Assembly (NCBI GenBank): GCA_959602645.1
Contig: CAUGTZ010000016.1
Location: 1 to 63,384 of the forward strand
Direction: 5' to 3'
Length of the DNA: 63,384 bases
Origin: an uncultured Collinsella sp.
GTDB taxonomy: Bacteria > Actinomycetota > Coriobacteriia > Coriobacteriales > Coriobacteriaceae
The first letter of the stretch is position 1. Every line of letters begins with the position of its first letter. Made by a program: the position numbers and the translations under genes. Below, piece after piece: positions 26,222 through 34,172 of this stretch. Below the pieces are notes generated by a model. It saw nothing but the letters and a program-made list of their open reading frames with translations, had not been told where the DNA came from and made no database searches.

Positions 26222-26500
26222 TTGACGGAGAGGGTTTTGCCCGCCGCGTCGCCGGCAAGAGAGGGAAGGTCATGGGCTGCGAGCCTTCCTGCGGTGACAA
26301 GGGCCAAGCGTTCACTCCCGAGCAGCGACCTCAACGGGCACGCGGCCAGCGGCGGCGAAGCCCCAGTAGGGAAGCCGTGAGCCTCGCGACAAGGGGCACA
26401 GAGTGGGCGCGGCGGGCCAGACATCCGCCGGGTCAAACAAGGTGGTACCGCGGAATTCAACCGTCCTTGGGCAATGCACATGCCCGAGGGCGGTTTTTTT
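26222..26500 (+). promoter_or_regulatory. T-box riboswitch controlling pheST
   Basis: The leader carries the T-box core AAGGTGGTACCGCGG at 26439-26453. A terminator follows (CCGTCCTTGGGC with GCCCGAGGGCGG, then TTTTTTT) at 26461-26500. Upstream lies a structured stem I region. Uncharged tRNA should pair through its NCCA end with the core and favour the antiterminator. A TTC triplet at 26286-26288 is a candidate Phe specifier, consistent with the downstream genes; this position was assigned by eye. Confidence 0.9.
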
Positions 26501-26585
26501 GTTACCGAACCGGGCCGCACATCCGCAGCTCCGGGTGGCTCCAGCCGCCGCGGCAAGTGGATGCGCGAGAGACGAAAGGGAAGAC

Positions 26586-27662
26586 ATGAGTCTGATTGAT
26601 GATCTGGTCAAACTCGAGGAAGAGGCCAAGGAGCTCGTCGCAGGCGCCGATGACGCCGCCAAGCTCGAGGCTGCGCGTGTTGAGCTGCTCGGTCGCAAGG
26701 GTCGTATCACCGGCTTGATGCGCATGATGGGCAAGCTCGCCCCCGAGGATCGTCCCGTGATGGGCAAGCGCGCCAACGAGATGCGCCAGCTGATCGAGGG
26801 CATGCTCGACGAGCGAAACACCGAGATGAAGGCCGCCGCCCTCAAGCGCGCACTCGAGCACGACGCCGTCGACATCACGCTGCCGGGCATCCGTCCGCAG
26901 ATCGGCCACCAGCACCTGATCAAGCAAATCATCGAGGAGGCCGAGGACATCTTCTGCGGCATCGGCTACACCGTCGAGTCCGGCCCCATGGTCGACACCT
27001 CTTACTACAACTTCACCGCGCTCAACGCTCCCATGGATCACCCGAGCCGCTCGGCCCGCGATACCTTCTACGTGGTCGACAACAACCCCGGCAGCGTCGC
27101 GCACCCCGAGGCTCACGCCCACGGCGAGTCCGACGTGCTGCTGCGCACCCAGACTTCGGGCGTGCAGATCCACACTATGGAGTCGCAGAAGCCGCCCATC
27201 TACATGATCTGCCCGGGCACCGTCTACCGTCCCGACACGGCCGATGCCTGCCACCTGCCGCAGTTCAACCAGATCGAGGGCCTGGTCGTCGACGAGGGCA
27301 TCACCTTTGGCGACCTGAAGGGCACGCTCGACTACTTTGTTAAGTGCATGTTTGGCGAGGACCGCAAGACGCGCTATCGCCCGCACTTCTTCCCCTTCAC
27401 CGAGCCCAGCTGCGAGGTGGACGTGAGCTGCCACGTGTGCGGCGGCAAGGGCTGCAACTTCTGCAAGCACAGCGGCTGGATCGAGATTCTGGGCTGCGGC
27501 ATGGTCGACCCCAACGTCCTGATCAACTGCGGCATCGATCCCGAGAAGTACACCGGCTTCGCCTTTGGCATTGGCGCCGAGCGCGTCGCGGCCCTGCGCT
27601 ACGACCTGCCGGACCTGCGAACGCTCATGACGGGCGATATGCGCTTCTTAAATCAGTTCTAG
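26586..27662 (+). CDS. pheS: Phenylalanyl-tRNA synthetase alpha subunit
   Basis: PheS is the catalytic subunit of the (alpha-beta)2 enzyme. The 358-residue product has the N-terminal coiled coil (SLIDDLVKLEEEAKELV), then the class II core. Motif 1 is followed by the hallmark GYTVESGPMVDTSYYNF, motif 2 is YRPDTADACHLPQFNQIEG, and motif 3 is GFAFGIGAERVAALRYDLPD. The ATG at 26586 has AAAGGGAAGA upstream. Frames reaching back into the T-box leader are not coding. It is transcribed under T-box control with pheT. Confidence 0.97.
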   Translation: MSLIDDLVKLEEEAKELVAGADDAAKLEAARVELLGRKGRITGLMRMMGKLAPEDRPVMGKRANEMRQLIEGMLDERNTEMKAAALKRALEHDAVDITLPGIRPQIGHQHLIKQIIEEAEDIFCGIGYTVESGPMVDTSYYNFTALNAPMDHPSRSARDTFYVVDNNPGSVAHPEAHAHGESDVLLRTQTSGVQIHTMESQKPPIYMICPGTVYRPDTADACHLPQFNQIEGLVVDEGITFGDLKGTLDYFVKCMFGEDRKTRYRPHFFPFTEPSCEVDVSCHVCGGKGCNFCKHSGWIEILGCGMVDPNVLINCGIDPEKYTGFAFGIGAERVAALRYDLPDLRTLMTGDMRFLNQF

Positions 27663-27676
27663 GCCCGGCGGCTTTC

Positions 27677-27761
27677 CCAAGCACCGCACCTTGCCTTTCA
27701 ATCATCGGTTGCGTACCTAAGTACGCGGCCCTCCTCTTTCAAGGCAATCTGCGGCACTTGG
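27677..27761. repeat. Large imperfect palindrome between pheS and pheT
   Basis: CCAAGCACCGCACCTTGCCTT (arm 27677-27697) pairs with the arm at 27741-27761 at 17 of 21 positions. A second perfect hairpin, GCGTAC and GTACGC around CTAA, lies at its centre. The arms extend weakly outward. It is REP-like and sits in an unusually long 161-base gap within the pheST operon. Confidence 0.7.
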
Positions 27762-27823
27762 AAAACCCGTCTCCGTTGCAGTTTTTTGGCTCAAAGCCGC
27801 ATTTATGAAAGGAGACCAGTTAG

Positions 27824-30277
27824 ATGCGCGTTTCTTACGGCTGGCTCAAGACCATGATCGATATTCCGGAGGATCCCAAGACCCTTTCGGACGAATATAT
27901 CCGTACCGGCACCGAGGTCGAGGCGATCGACACCGTGGGTGAGTCCTTCGACCACGTGGTTACCGCCAAGGTACTCACCAAGACCCCGCACCCCGATAGC
28001 GACCACATGTATGTGTGCTCGGTCGACGTGGGCGACAAGAACCTCGACGCTGACGGCAACCCCGCTCCGCTGCAGATCGTCTGCGGCGCGCAGAACTTCG
28101 AGGCCGGCGACCACATCGTCACGGCCATGATCGGCGCTGTCCTGCCCGGCGACGTCAAGATCAAGAAGAGCAAGCTTCGCGGCGTCGTGTCCATGGGCAT
28201 GAACTGCTCTGCGCGCGAGCTCGGCCTGGGTGGCGACCACTCCGGCATCATGATTCTGCCCGAGGACACGCCCTGCGGTATGCCGTTTGCCGAGTACGTG
28301 GGCTCGAGTGATACTGTGCTCGACTGCGAGATCACGCCCAACCGTCCCGATTGCCTGTCCATGATCGGCATGGCCCGCGAGACCGGTGCCATTTTCGACC
28401 GCGATTTCCACGTGGAGCTGCCCGCCATCAAGGCGGAGACTGGCCGCGCGACCGACGACGAGCTTTCCGTCGAGATTGCCGACGAGGGCCTGTGCGACCG
28501 CTATGTCGCCCGCATCGTGCGCAACGTGAAGGTCGGCCCGTCGCCCGACTGGATGGTCAAGCGCCTCAATGCCCTGGGCGTGCGCCCGCACAACAACATC
28601 GTCGACATCACCAACTATGTGATGATGCTCACCGGTCAGCCGCTGCACGCCTTTGACCTGGACACCTTTGCCGAGCGCGATGGCCACCGCCGCGTGGTGG
28701 TTCGCGCCGCCCAGCAGGACGAGAAGTTCACGACCCTCGACGGCGAGGAGCGCGTGCTCGACGCCGGCATGGGCCTTATCACCGACGGCGAGCGCCCCGT
28801 GGCGTTGGCCGGCGTTATGGGCGGCATGGATTCCGAGATCGAGGACGACACCGTCGACGTGATGGTCGAGAGCGCCTGCTTCAACGCCGGTCGCACCTCG
28901 CACACCAGCCGCGACCTGTCGCTGATCTCCGACGCCTCCATTCGCTTTGAGCGCCAGGTTGACGAGACCGGCTGCGTGGATGTCGCCAACGTTACCTGCG
29001 CGCTCATCGAGGAGATCGCCGGCGGCGAGGTTGCTCCCGGCTATGTCGATGTTTTCCCCGCGCCCAAGACCATCGACAGCATCAAGCTGCGCCTGGCCCG
29101 CGTGCATGCCATCTGCGGTGCCGACATCGAGCCCGACTTTATCGAGCGTTCGCTTACCCGTCTGGGCTGCACCGTCGAGCGCGACGGCGAGGACTTTATG
29201 GTTACCCCGCCGAGCTTCCGCCCAGACCTGCCGCGCGAGATTGACCTGATCGAGGAGGTCCTGCGCCTATGGGGCATGGGCCGCGTGACGGCGACAATCC
29301 CGGCTGCCAAGAACCACATCGGCGGCCTGACCCGCGAGCAAAAGCTCACCCGCAAGGTCGGCGAGATCCTGCGCGCCTGCGGTCTTAACGAGACCACGAC
29401 CTTTGGCTTTGCCGCCCCGGGCGACCTGGAGAAGATCGGCATGTCCACCGAGGGCCGCGGCTGCCCCGTGGTGCTCATGAACCCGCTGGTGGCCGAGCAG
29501 ACCGAGATGCGCCGCTCGCTGTTGCCGGGCCTACTGCAGTCCGTTGCCTATAACGAGGCCCACGGCACGCCCAACGTGCACCTGTACGAGGTCGGCAGCC
29601 TGTTCCATGGTCGCGAGAATGCCAGCCTGCCCAAGGAGACCAAGTCCGTCGCGGGTGTGCTCTCGGGCCAGTGGAGCGAGCAGTCCTGGAACATGAAGTA
29701 CCGCAAGCTGCGCTTCTTCTTTGGCAAGGGCATTGTCGAGGAGCTGCTCGCCCAGCTGCGCATCGAGAAGGTTCGCTTCCGTCCCGTCGAGGGCGAGGGC
29801 TACGCTTTCTTGCAGCCGGGTCGTGCGGCCGAGGTTCTGTCCGGCGGAACCGTGCTGGGCTGGGTCGGCGAGATTCACCCCGAGGCGCGCGAGGCGATGG
29901 GCATCGATGAGGTCGTCGTTGCCTTTGAGCTCGATCTGGACAAGCTGATCAAGGGCGCCCGCAACCAGGAGAACTATCGCGAGTTCTCGCAGTACCCGGC
30001 CGTTGAGCACGACCTTGCCATTGTGGTTGACAACTCCGTGACCTGTGAGGATCTTGAGCGCCGCATTGCGAGCGCCGGCGGTAAGTTGCTCGAGGGCGTG
30101 CGCCTGTTCGACGTCTACCGCGATCCCATCCGCATCGGAGCGGGCAAAAAGTCCATGGCCTTTGCGCTTACGTATCGCTCTGACGACCACACGCTTACCA
30201 GCGAAGAGGTCGAGAAAGCGCACCAGAAGATTGTCACCAAGGTATGCAAAGGCGTAAACGGCGAGGTCCGCGGCTAG
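27824..30277 (+). CDS. pheT: Phenylalanyl-tRNA synthetase beta subunit
   Basis: The 817-residue PheT provides tRNA binding and editing. In order it has the N-terminal B1 segment (VSYGWLKTMIDIPEDPKTL), an EMAP II-type tRNA-binding OB fold around residues 40-150 (VTAKVLTKTPHPDSDHMYV), the B3/B4 editing domain (RPHNNIVDITNYVMMLTGQP, GVMGGMDSEI), the B5 DNA-binding-like domain, the pseudo-catalytic core, and a C-terminal ferredoxin-fold anticodon-binding domain (YREFSQYPAVEHDLAIVVD). AAGGAG precedes the ATG. It is long and complete. Confidence 0.97.
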   Translation: MRVSYGWLKTMIDIPEDPKTLSDEYIRTGTEVEAIDTVGESFDHVVTAKVLTKTPHPDSDHMYVCSVDVGDKNLDADGNPAPLQIVCGAQNFEAGDHIVTAMIGAVLPGDVKIKKSKLRGVVSMGMNCSARELGLGGDHSGIMILPEDTPCGMPFAEYVGSSDTVLDCEITPNRPDCLSMIGMARETGAIFDRDFHVELPAIKAETGRATDDELSVEIADEGLCDRYVARIVRNVKVGPSPDWMVKRLNALGVRPHNNIVDITNYVMMLTGQPLHAFDLDTFAERDGHRRVVVRAAQQDEKFTTLDGEERVLDAGMGLITDGERPVALAGVMGGMDSEIEDDTVDVMVESACFNAGRTSHTSRDLSLISDASIRFERQVDETGCVDVANVTCALIEEIAGGEVAPGYVDVFPAPKTIDSIKLRLARVHAICGADIEPDFIERSLTRLGCTVERDGEDFMVTPPSFRPDLPREIDLIEEVLRLWGMGRVTATIPAAKNHIGGLTREQKLTRKVGEILRACGLNETTTFGFAAPGDLEKIGMSTEGRGCPVVLMNPLVAEQTEMRRSLLPGLLQSVAYNEAHGTPNVHLYEVGSLFHGRENASLPKETKSVAGVLSGQWSEQSWNMKYRKLRFFFGKGIVEELLAQLRIEKVRFRPVEGEGYAFLQPGRAAEVLSGGTVLGWVGEIHPEAREAMGIDEVVVAFELDLDKLIKGARNQENYREFSQYPAVEHDLAIVVDNSVTCEDLERRIASAGGKLLEGVRLFDVYRDPIRIGAGKKSMAFALTYRSDDHTLTSEEVEKAHQKIVTKVCKGVNGEVRG

Positions 30278-30387
30278 GGCTTGCGATGGGGGGCGTAGGG
30301 CCTGATGGCGGTTGCTGCGGAGCTCTGCGCGACCGCGGTGTTCGGAATAAGGCATCGCTGACCCTGCATATATGACACGCGCATTAC

Positions 30388-30424
30388 AAAACGGCGTGCT
30401 GCTTTTGTGGCGGCGCGCCGTTTT
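30388..30424 (+). terminator. Terminator of pheST overlapping the cbiM promoter
   Basis: AAAACGGCGTGCTGC and GCGGCGCGCCGTTTT form a 15-bp stem with two G-U pairs around TTTTGTG. Its right arm forms the cbiM -35/-10 spacer. Confidence 0.7.
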
Positions 30425-30470
30425 GCTATCATAGCCTGCGGCGTGTTACGAATCATCTAGCTCGTAACAC
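30405..30470 (+). promoter_or_regulatory. Promoter and palindromic operator of the cbiMQO operon
   Basis: TTGTGG (30405-30410) and TATCAT (30427-30432) are spaced by 16 bases. Immediately after the expected start site lies the perfect inverted repeat GTGTTACGA (30443-30451) and TCGTAACAC (30462-30470) with a 10-base spacer. A repressor bound there would block initiation. I infer a nickel- or cobalt-responsive regulator. No cobalamin riboswitch is visible. Confidence 0.6.
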
Positions 30471-30527
30471 TGATGAAATGGTTCAAGCGGCGCTGCAATC
30501 CCATGTGCCGGCAACCGGGAGGCGTAT

Positions 30528-31613
30528 ATGCACATTCCAGATAACTACCTGTCCCCGCAGACCGATGCCGTTATGGCGGTGGCGATGGTGCCCGTATGGG
30601 TTCACTGCATCAAGAAAGTGCGCGCCACGCTCGATCGCGAGCATATGGCCTTTCTGGGTATTTGCGCTGCGTTCTCCTTTTTGCTCATGATGTTCAACGT
30701 GCCGCTGCCCGGCGGCACCACTGGTCACGCCGTCGGCGGCGCGCTCATCGCGCTGCTGCTAGGCCCGGAGGCCGCGGCCATCGCGGTTTCGGTCGCGCTG
30801 GCGTTGCAGGCGCTGCTGTTTGGCGACGGCGGTATCCTGTCCTTTGGCGCCAACTGCTTTAACATGGCCTTCGTGCTGCCGTTTGCCGCTGCTATCGTGT
30901 TCCGTGCGCTCAACAGCCGTTTGCACGACAAGAGCTGGGGCACCTCGGTTTCGGCCATCGTAAGCGGCTGGGTCGGCCTGTGCCTGGCGGCCCTGTGCGC
31001 GGCGGTCGAGTTTGGTATTCAGCCCATGCTCTTTACTAACGCTTCGGGCGCGCCGCTGTACTGCCCCTTCCCGCTGTCCATTGCCATTCCGGCCATGATG
31101 ATTCCGCATATGTTGGTTGCCGGCGTGGTCGAGGGCGTGGCGACTGCCGCGATCTACGGCTTTATCAAGAAGACGGCGCCGAGCGTTATCGTCGGGCCCG
31201 AGGCCGTCGATGGCCAGCTTGCTGCCGAGGGCACAACCGCCAAGAAGACCTCGCTGGTCCCCACGCTCATCCTGGTCGCCGTGCTTGTCGTGGCTACGCC
31301 GCTCGGCTTGCTTGCCACCGGTGACGCCTGGGGTGAGTGGGACGCCGAGGGCGCCGCGATCGCCGTTCAGGAGGCTGGTGACGACAGTCTGCAGGCTTCG
31401 GTCGGTCTCGACACTCCGACCTTTGCCGATGCCCTGCCCACGGGCGATTATCTGCAGGCCTATTCCGAGGAGCAGGGCCTTGGCTTTGCCGGCCAGGCCG
31501 CGATGTATATTCTTTCGGGCGTGATTGGCGTGGCGGTGCTCACCATCGCATTCCGCCTGGTCTCGCTGACGGTCAAGGAAAGCGGTGCTCATGGCAATAG
31601 CCGGGCTGCCTAG
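30528..31613 (+). CDS. cbiM: ECF cobalt/nickel transporter substrate-binding subunit (CbiM, with CbiN-like C-terminus)
   Basis: The 361-residue membrane protein opens with MHIPDNYLSP, the metal-binding N-terminus of CbiM/NikM, in which the amino group and His2 chelate Co(II) or Ni(II). TTGHAVGGALIALLLGPEA supplies the next conserved His. After six membrane segments the C-terminus (VPTLILVAVLVVATPLGLL, an acidic extracytoplasmic loop, then MYILSGVIGVAVLTIAF) resembles the fused CbiN/PDGLE partner. GGGAGG lies upstream of the ATG. It heads an M-Q-O operon. Confidence 0.93.
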   Translation: MHIPDNYLSPQTDAVMAVAMVPVWVHCIKKVRATLDREHMAFLGICAAFSFLLMMFNVPLPGGTTGHAVGGALIALLLGPEAAAIAVSVALALQALLFGDGGILSFGANCFNMAFVLPFAAAIVFRALNSRLHDKSWGTSVSAIVSGWVGLCLAALCAAVEFGIQPMLFTNASGAPLYCPFPLSIAIPAMMIPHMLVAGVVEGVATAAIYGFIKKTAPSVIVGPEAVDGQLAAEGTTAKKTSLVPTLILVAVLVVATPLGLLATGDAWGEWDAEGAAIAVQEAGDDSLQASVGLDTPTFADALPTGDYLQAYSEEQGLGFAGQAAMYILSGVIGVAVLTIAFRLVSLTVKESGAHGNSRAA

Positions 31614-32427
31614 TTGGCTTGCGGCCGAGGAGCGATACGAGCCCGCGGGGGCTCGGCATCGTGTGATGCAAAAGAACGTCCTGCACCTGGCGAGCCTGCT
31701 TGAGCGGGTTCGCCTGGGTGGAGGCGCGAACAAGGGCGGGTCGATGGTCGACCGCGCCCTTTCTTGCGTTTCGGCTCCGGTGCGCCTGTTAGGGATGTTC
31801 GTTTGCGTCCTGTGCGTGTGTCTGACGCAAAGCCCGCTGTACCTGATGTTGATGGCGGCGATCGCGTTGGTGCTCGTTGCCGTGCGCCCCGTACGCGGGC
31901 TGCGCGCTACCTTTGTGCCGGCGTTGGCTGCCGCGGGGTTTGCCGTGGTTCTGGCGCTGCCTGCCCTGCTACTGGGTGCTTCTGCCTCGGGCGCCATGCT
32001 CAAGATTGCACTCAAGACGTTCATTAACGTGTCGCTGGTGCTGGGTGTTTCGTGGACGCTCACCTGGAGCCGCATGTCGGCGGCGCTTAAGATGCTGCAC
32101 CTGCCCGACGAGGTCATCTTTACTTTCGATATGGCGCTCAAGCATATCGAGGTGCTGGGACGCACAGCGCACGATCTGTGCGAATCGGTCATGCTGCGCA
32201 GCGTCGGTTCCGCGCCTGCGGGTTTTTCGCGCACCGACTCGCTGGCGGGTATCATGGGCATGACGTTTATCAAGGCGATGGAGTGCAGTCGCGCGATGGA
32301 CGAGGCTATGCTTTGCCGCGGCTTTGCCGGCGTGTACCCGGCGCCTGCACGCGCCGGGTTTGGCTGGCGCGATGCGGTCTATGCGGCCGGCGTGGTTCTG
32401 CTCGCCGTGTTGTGCGCGGTGCTGTAG
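31585..32427 (+). CDS. cbiQ: ECF transporter transmembrane T component (CbiQ family)
   Basis: The 280-residue protein couples the ATPase to the CbiM substrate subunit. Several membrane segments (LLGMFVCVLCVCLTQSPLYL, FAVVLALPALLLGASASG) are followed by the coupling helices characteristic of the family (TWSRMSAALKMLHLPDEVIF and MTFIKAMECSRAMDEAMLCR), which carry the conserved Ala-Arg-Gly-type contact surface in variant form. The GTG at 31585 is 5 bases after AAGGA; the ATG at 31591 is the alternative. It overlaps the cbiM end by 29 bases. Confidence 0.9.
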   Translation: MLMAIAGLPSWLAAEERYEPAGARHRVMQKNVLHLASLLERVRLGGGANKGGSMVDRALSCVSAPVRLLGMFVCVLCVCLTQSPLYLMLMAAIALVLVAVRPVRGLRATFVPALAAAGFAVVLALPALLLGASASGAMLKIALKTFINVSLVLGVSWTLTWSRMSAALKMLHLPDEVIFTFDMALKHIEVLGRTAHDLCESVMLRSVGSAPAGFSRTDSLAGIMGMTFIKAMECSRAMDEAMLCRGFAGVYPAPARAGFGWRDAVYAAGVVLLAVLCAVL

Positions 32428-32473
32428 GCGCTGCTGGTTCCGGCTGGGGATGCAACTAGGGAAGGGCGACGTT

Positions 32474-33244
32474 TTGACGATCGATATGAATAGTGCGGCG
32501 GGCACGAACGGTGCGGGCGGTGCCGAGGCCACGCCGCTCATCGAGCTGCGCGACGTGGTGTTCTCCTATGCGGGCCATACGGTTGTCGATGGTGTGTCGC
32601 TGCAGGTCGATCGTGGTGAACTCGTTGCCCTGCTCGGTCCCAACGGCTGCGGTAAGACGACGATTATGCGCCTTATTAACGGCCTTGAACTCGCGGACGC
32701 AGGGGCATACCTGTTTGACGGGCACGCGATCGACGCGGCGTTTCTAAAGGATTCCGCGGCCGCTCAGCGTTTTCATCAGCGCGTAGGTTTTGTGTTTCAA
32801 AATGCCGACGCCCAGCTGTTCTGCGCTACGGTGGGCGAGGAAGTTGCTTTTGGTCCCGCGCAGATGGGGCTGCCGGCAGACGAGCTCGAGCGCCGCGTGC
32901 GCGATGCCATGGAGCTGTTCCAGGTTGCCGATCTGGTCGATGCCTCGCCCTATCAGCTCTCGGGCGGGCAAAAGAAGCGCGTGGCGCTGGCTGCCGTCGT
33001 GTCGATGAACCCCGATATCCTGGTGCTCGACGAGCCTACCAACGGACTTGACGAGGACTCGTGCGACATCGTGGTCAACTTTCTACTGGCCTATGTTGCT
33101 GCCGGTAAGACGGTCTTGATGAGCACGCACCATCAGGATTTGGTACGACGCCTGGGTGCCCGCGCCATCTATATCGATCGATATCACCATGTGGTCGAGG
33201 CGCCGGTGTCTTCGTATGGAACCGAGAGCGGCGCTGCGGAATAG
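32474..33244 (+). CDS. cbiO: ECF transporter ATP-binding subunit (CbiO family)
   Basis: This ABC ATPase energises cobalt or nickel uptake. Motifs are Walker A GPNGCGKTT, Q-loop VFQNADAQLF, signature LSGGQKKR, Walker B DILVLDEP and the switch histidine region STHHQ. Starts are ambiguous. The TTG at 32474 lies 7 bases after GAAGGG and is preferred. The ATG at 32486 lacks a well-placed ribosome binding site, and the ATG at 32450 is unlikely. At about 256 residues it has the usual length. The operon ends here. Confidence 0.92.
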   Translation: MTIDMNSAAGTNGAGGAEATPLIELRDVVFSYAGHTVVDGVSLQVDRGELVALLGPNGCGKTTIMRLINGLELADAGAYLFDGHAIDAAFLKDSAAAQRFHQRVGFVFQNADAQLFCATVGEEVAFGPAQMGLPADELERRVRDAMELFQVADLVDASPYQLSGGQKKRVALAAVVSMNPDILVLDEPTNGLDEDSCDIVVNFLLAYVAAGKTVLMSTHHQDLVRRLGARAIYIDRYHHVVEAPVSSYGTESGAAE

Positions 33245-33323
33245 TTGCTGCGTAGAGCGTGCGTAGCGGCCCGCGCGGCTTTGCCGTGATGGTATAGTTA
33301 TCCAGGTTTTTATGGGGGTGGCT

Positions 33324-34172
33324 ATGCCAAGCTGGAACATTCATATCGCTCAGACGGAGCGTTTGCTGGAGTGCACCGGCGCGCTTGCCAATAGCGTGCG
33401 CGACCGCAATGCCTTTTTGTTTGGCTGCGTGGTTCCGGATATCTTCGTGGGCTATATGGTCCCTGGTATCGCTGATCCCATTCCGTATCGCATTACGCAC
33501 TTTGCCAAGCCCGAGCCTATCCCTAAGCCTCGTGAGCATGAGTTCTGGGATACCTATGTGGCACCGTTGCTTAAAAGTTCGCCCACCGGTGCGCCGGCCG
33601 CGGCGACCTCGATTATCGAGGAACGCGAGCGACTGAATCGCGTGCACTATCCCCAGCGCTACAGGGATGCCGAGCCGGTTGTCGGTCCCGGCGCCTGTGA
33701 GTTCTCGCTTGCGTCCGAAGATGTGGCGCAGTCGTTGCTTGATTTAACGCTGGGCGTCTGGTCGCATCTGGTGGCCGATACCGTATGGAATACGCGCGTG
33801 AATCAGTACCTGGAGGCGCACGGCGGCAAGCCGTGCGAGGAATTCCGCATTAAAAAGCAAGGTGACTTTGACTGGTTTGGTAAGACGCTCGGCATTGTTT
33901 CCATCCCGCGTGCGACCGATCGTCTGTATACTGCGGCGATGCGTTTTGGGCAGTATCCCATCCATAAGGAGTATGTGCTCAAGACCATCGGCGTTATGCA
34001 CGAGATTGTGCGCGAAAACCCCGGTGAGCCCGATCATCCGCCATACCGCCTGCTAACTGAGGAGTTTTTCGATGCAACGTTTACCGAGGTCATCGAGCTG
34101 ACCGAGGTGGGCTTTGCGACTCGCGTTGCCGCTTCTGACGTCCCCGCAGTCCCTCTGATCACTAGCTGCTAG
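33324..34172 (+). CDS. Putative zinc-dependent phospholipase C-like protein
   Basis: The 282-residue protein resembles the zinc-dependent phospholipase C/S1-P1 nuclease-like proteins of Gram-positive bacteria. It opens with MPSWNIHIAQTERLL, then has DRNAFLFGCVVPDIFVG and LGVWSHLVADTVWNTRV, which together supply Trp, His and Asp residues in the right order for a three-zinc site. No signal peptide is visible, unlike secreted phospholipases, so a cytoplasmic hydrolase or a non-enzymatic relative is possible. The ATG at 33324 sits just after GGGGGTGG. Its stop shares the tetranucleotide CTAG with the stop of the convergent gene. Confidence 0.55.
   Translation: MPSWNIHIAQTERLLECTGALANSVRDRNAFLFGCVVPDIFVGYMVPGIADPIPYRITHFAKPEPIPKPREHEFWDTYVAPLLKSSPTGAPAAATSIIEERERLNRVHYPQRYRDAEPVVGPGACEFSLASEDVAQSLLDLTLGVWSHLVADTVWNTRVNQYLEAHGGKPCEEFRIKKQGDFDWFGKTLGIVSIPRATDRLYTAAMRFGQYPIHKEYVLKTIGVMHEIVRENPGEPDHPPYRLLTEEFFDATFTEVIELTEVGFATRVAASDVPAVPLITSC

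Noticed and set aside
30278..30527. Cobalamin or NiCo riboswitch upstream of cbiM
   Set aside because: No B12-box-like or NiCo four-way-junction consensus is visible, and the region is explained by a terminator, promoter and palindromic operator.
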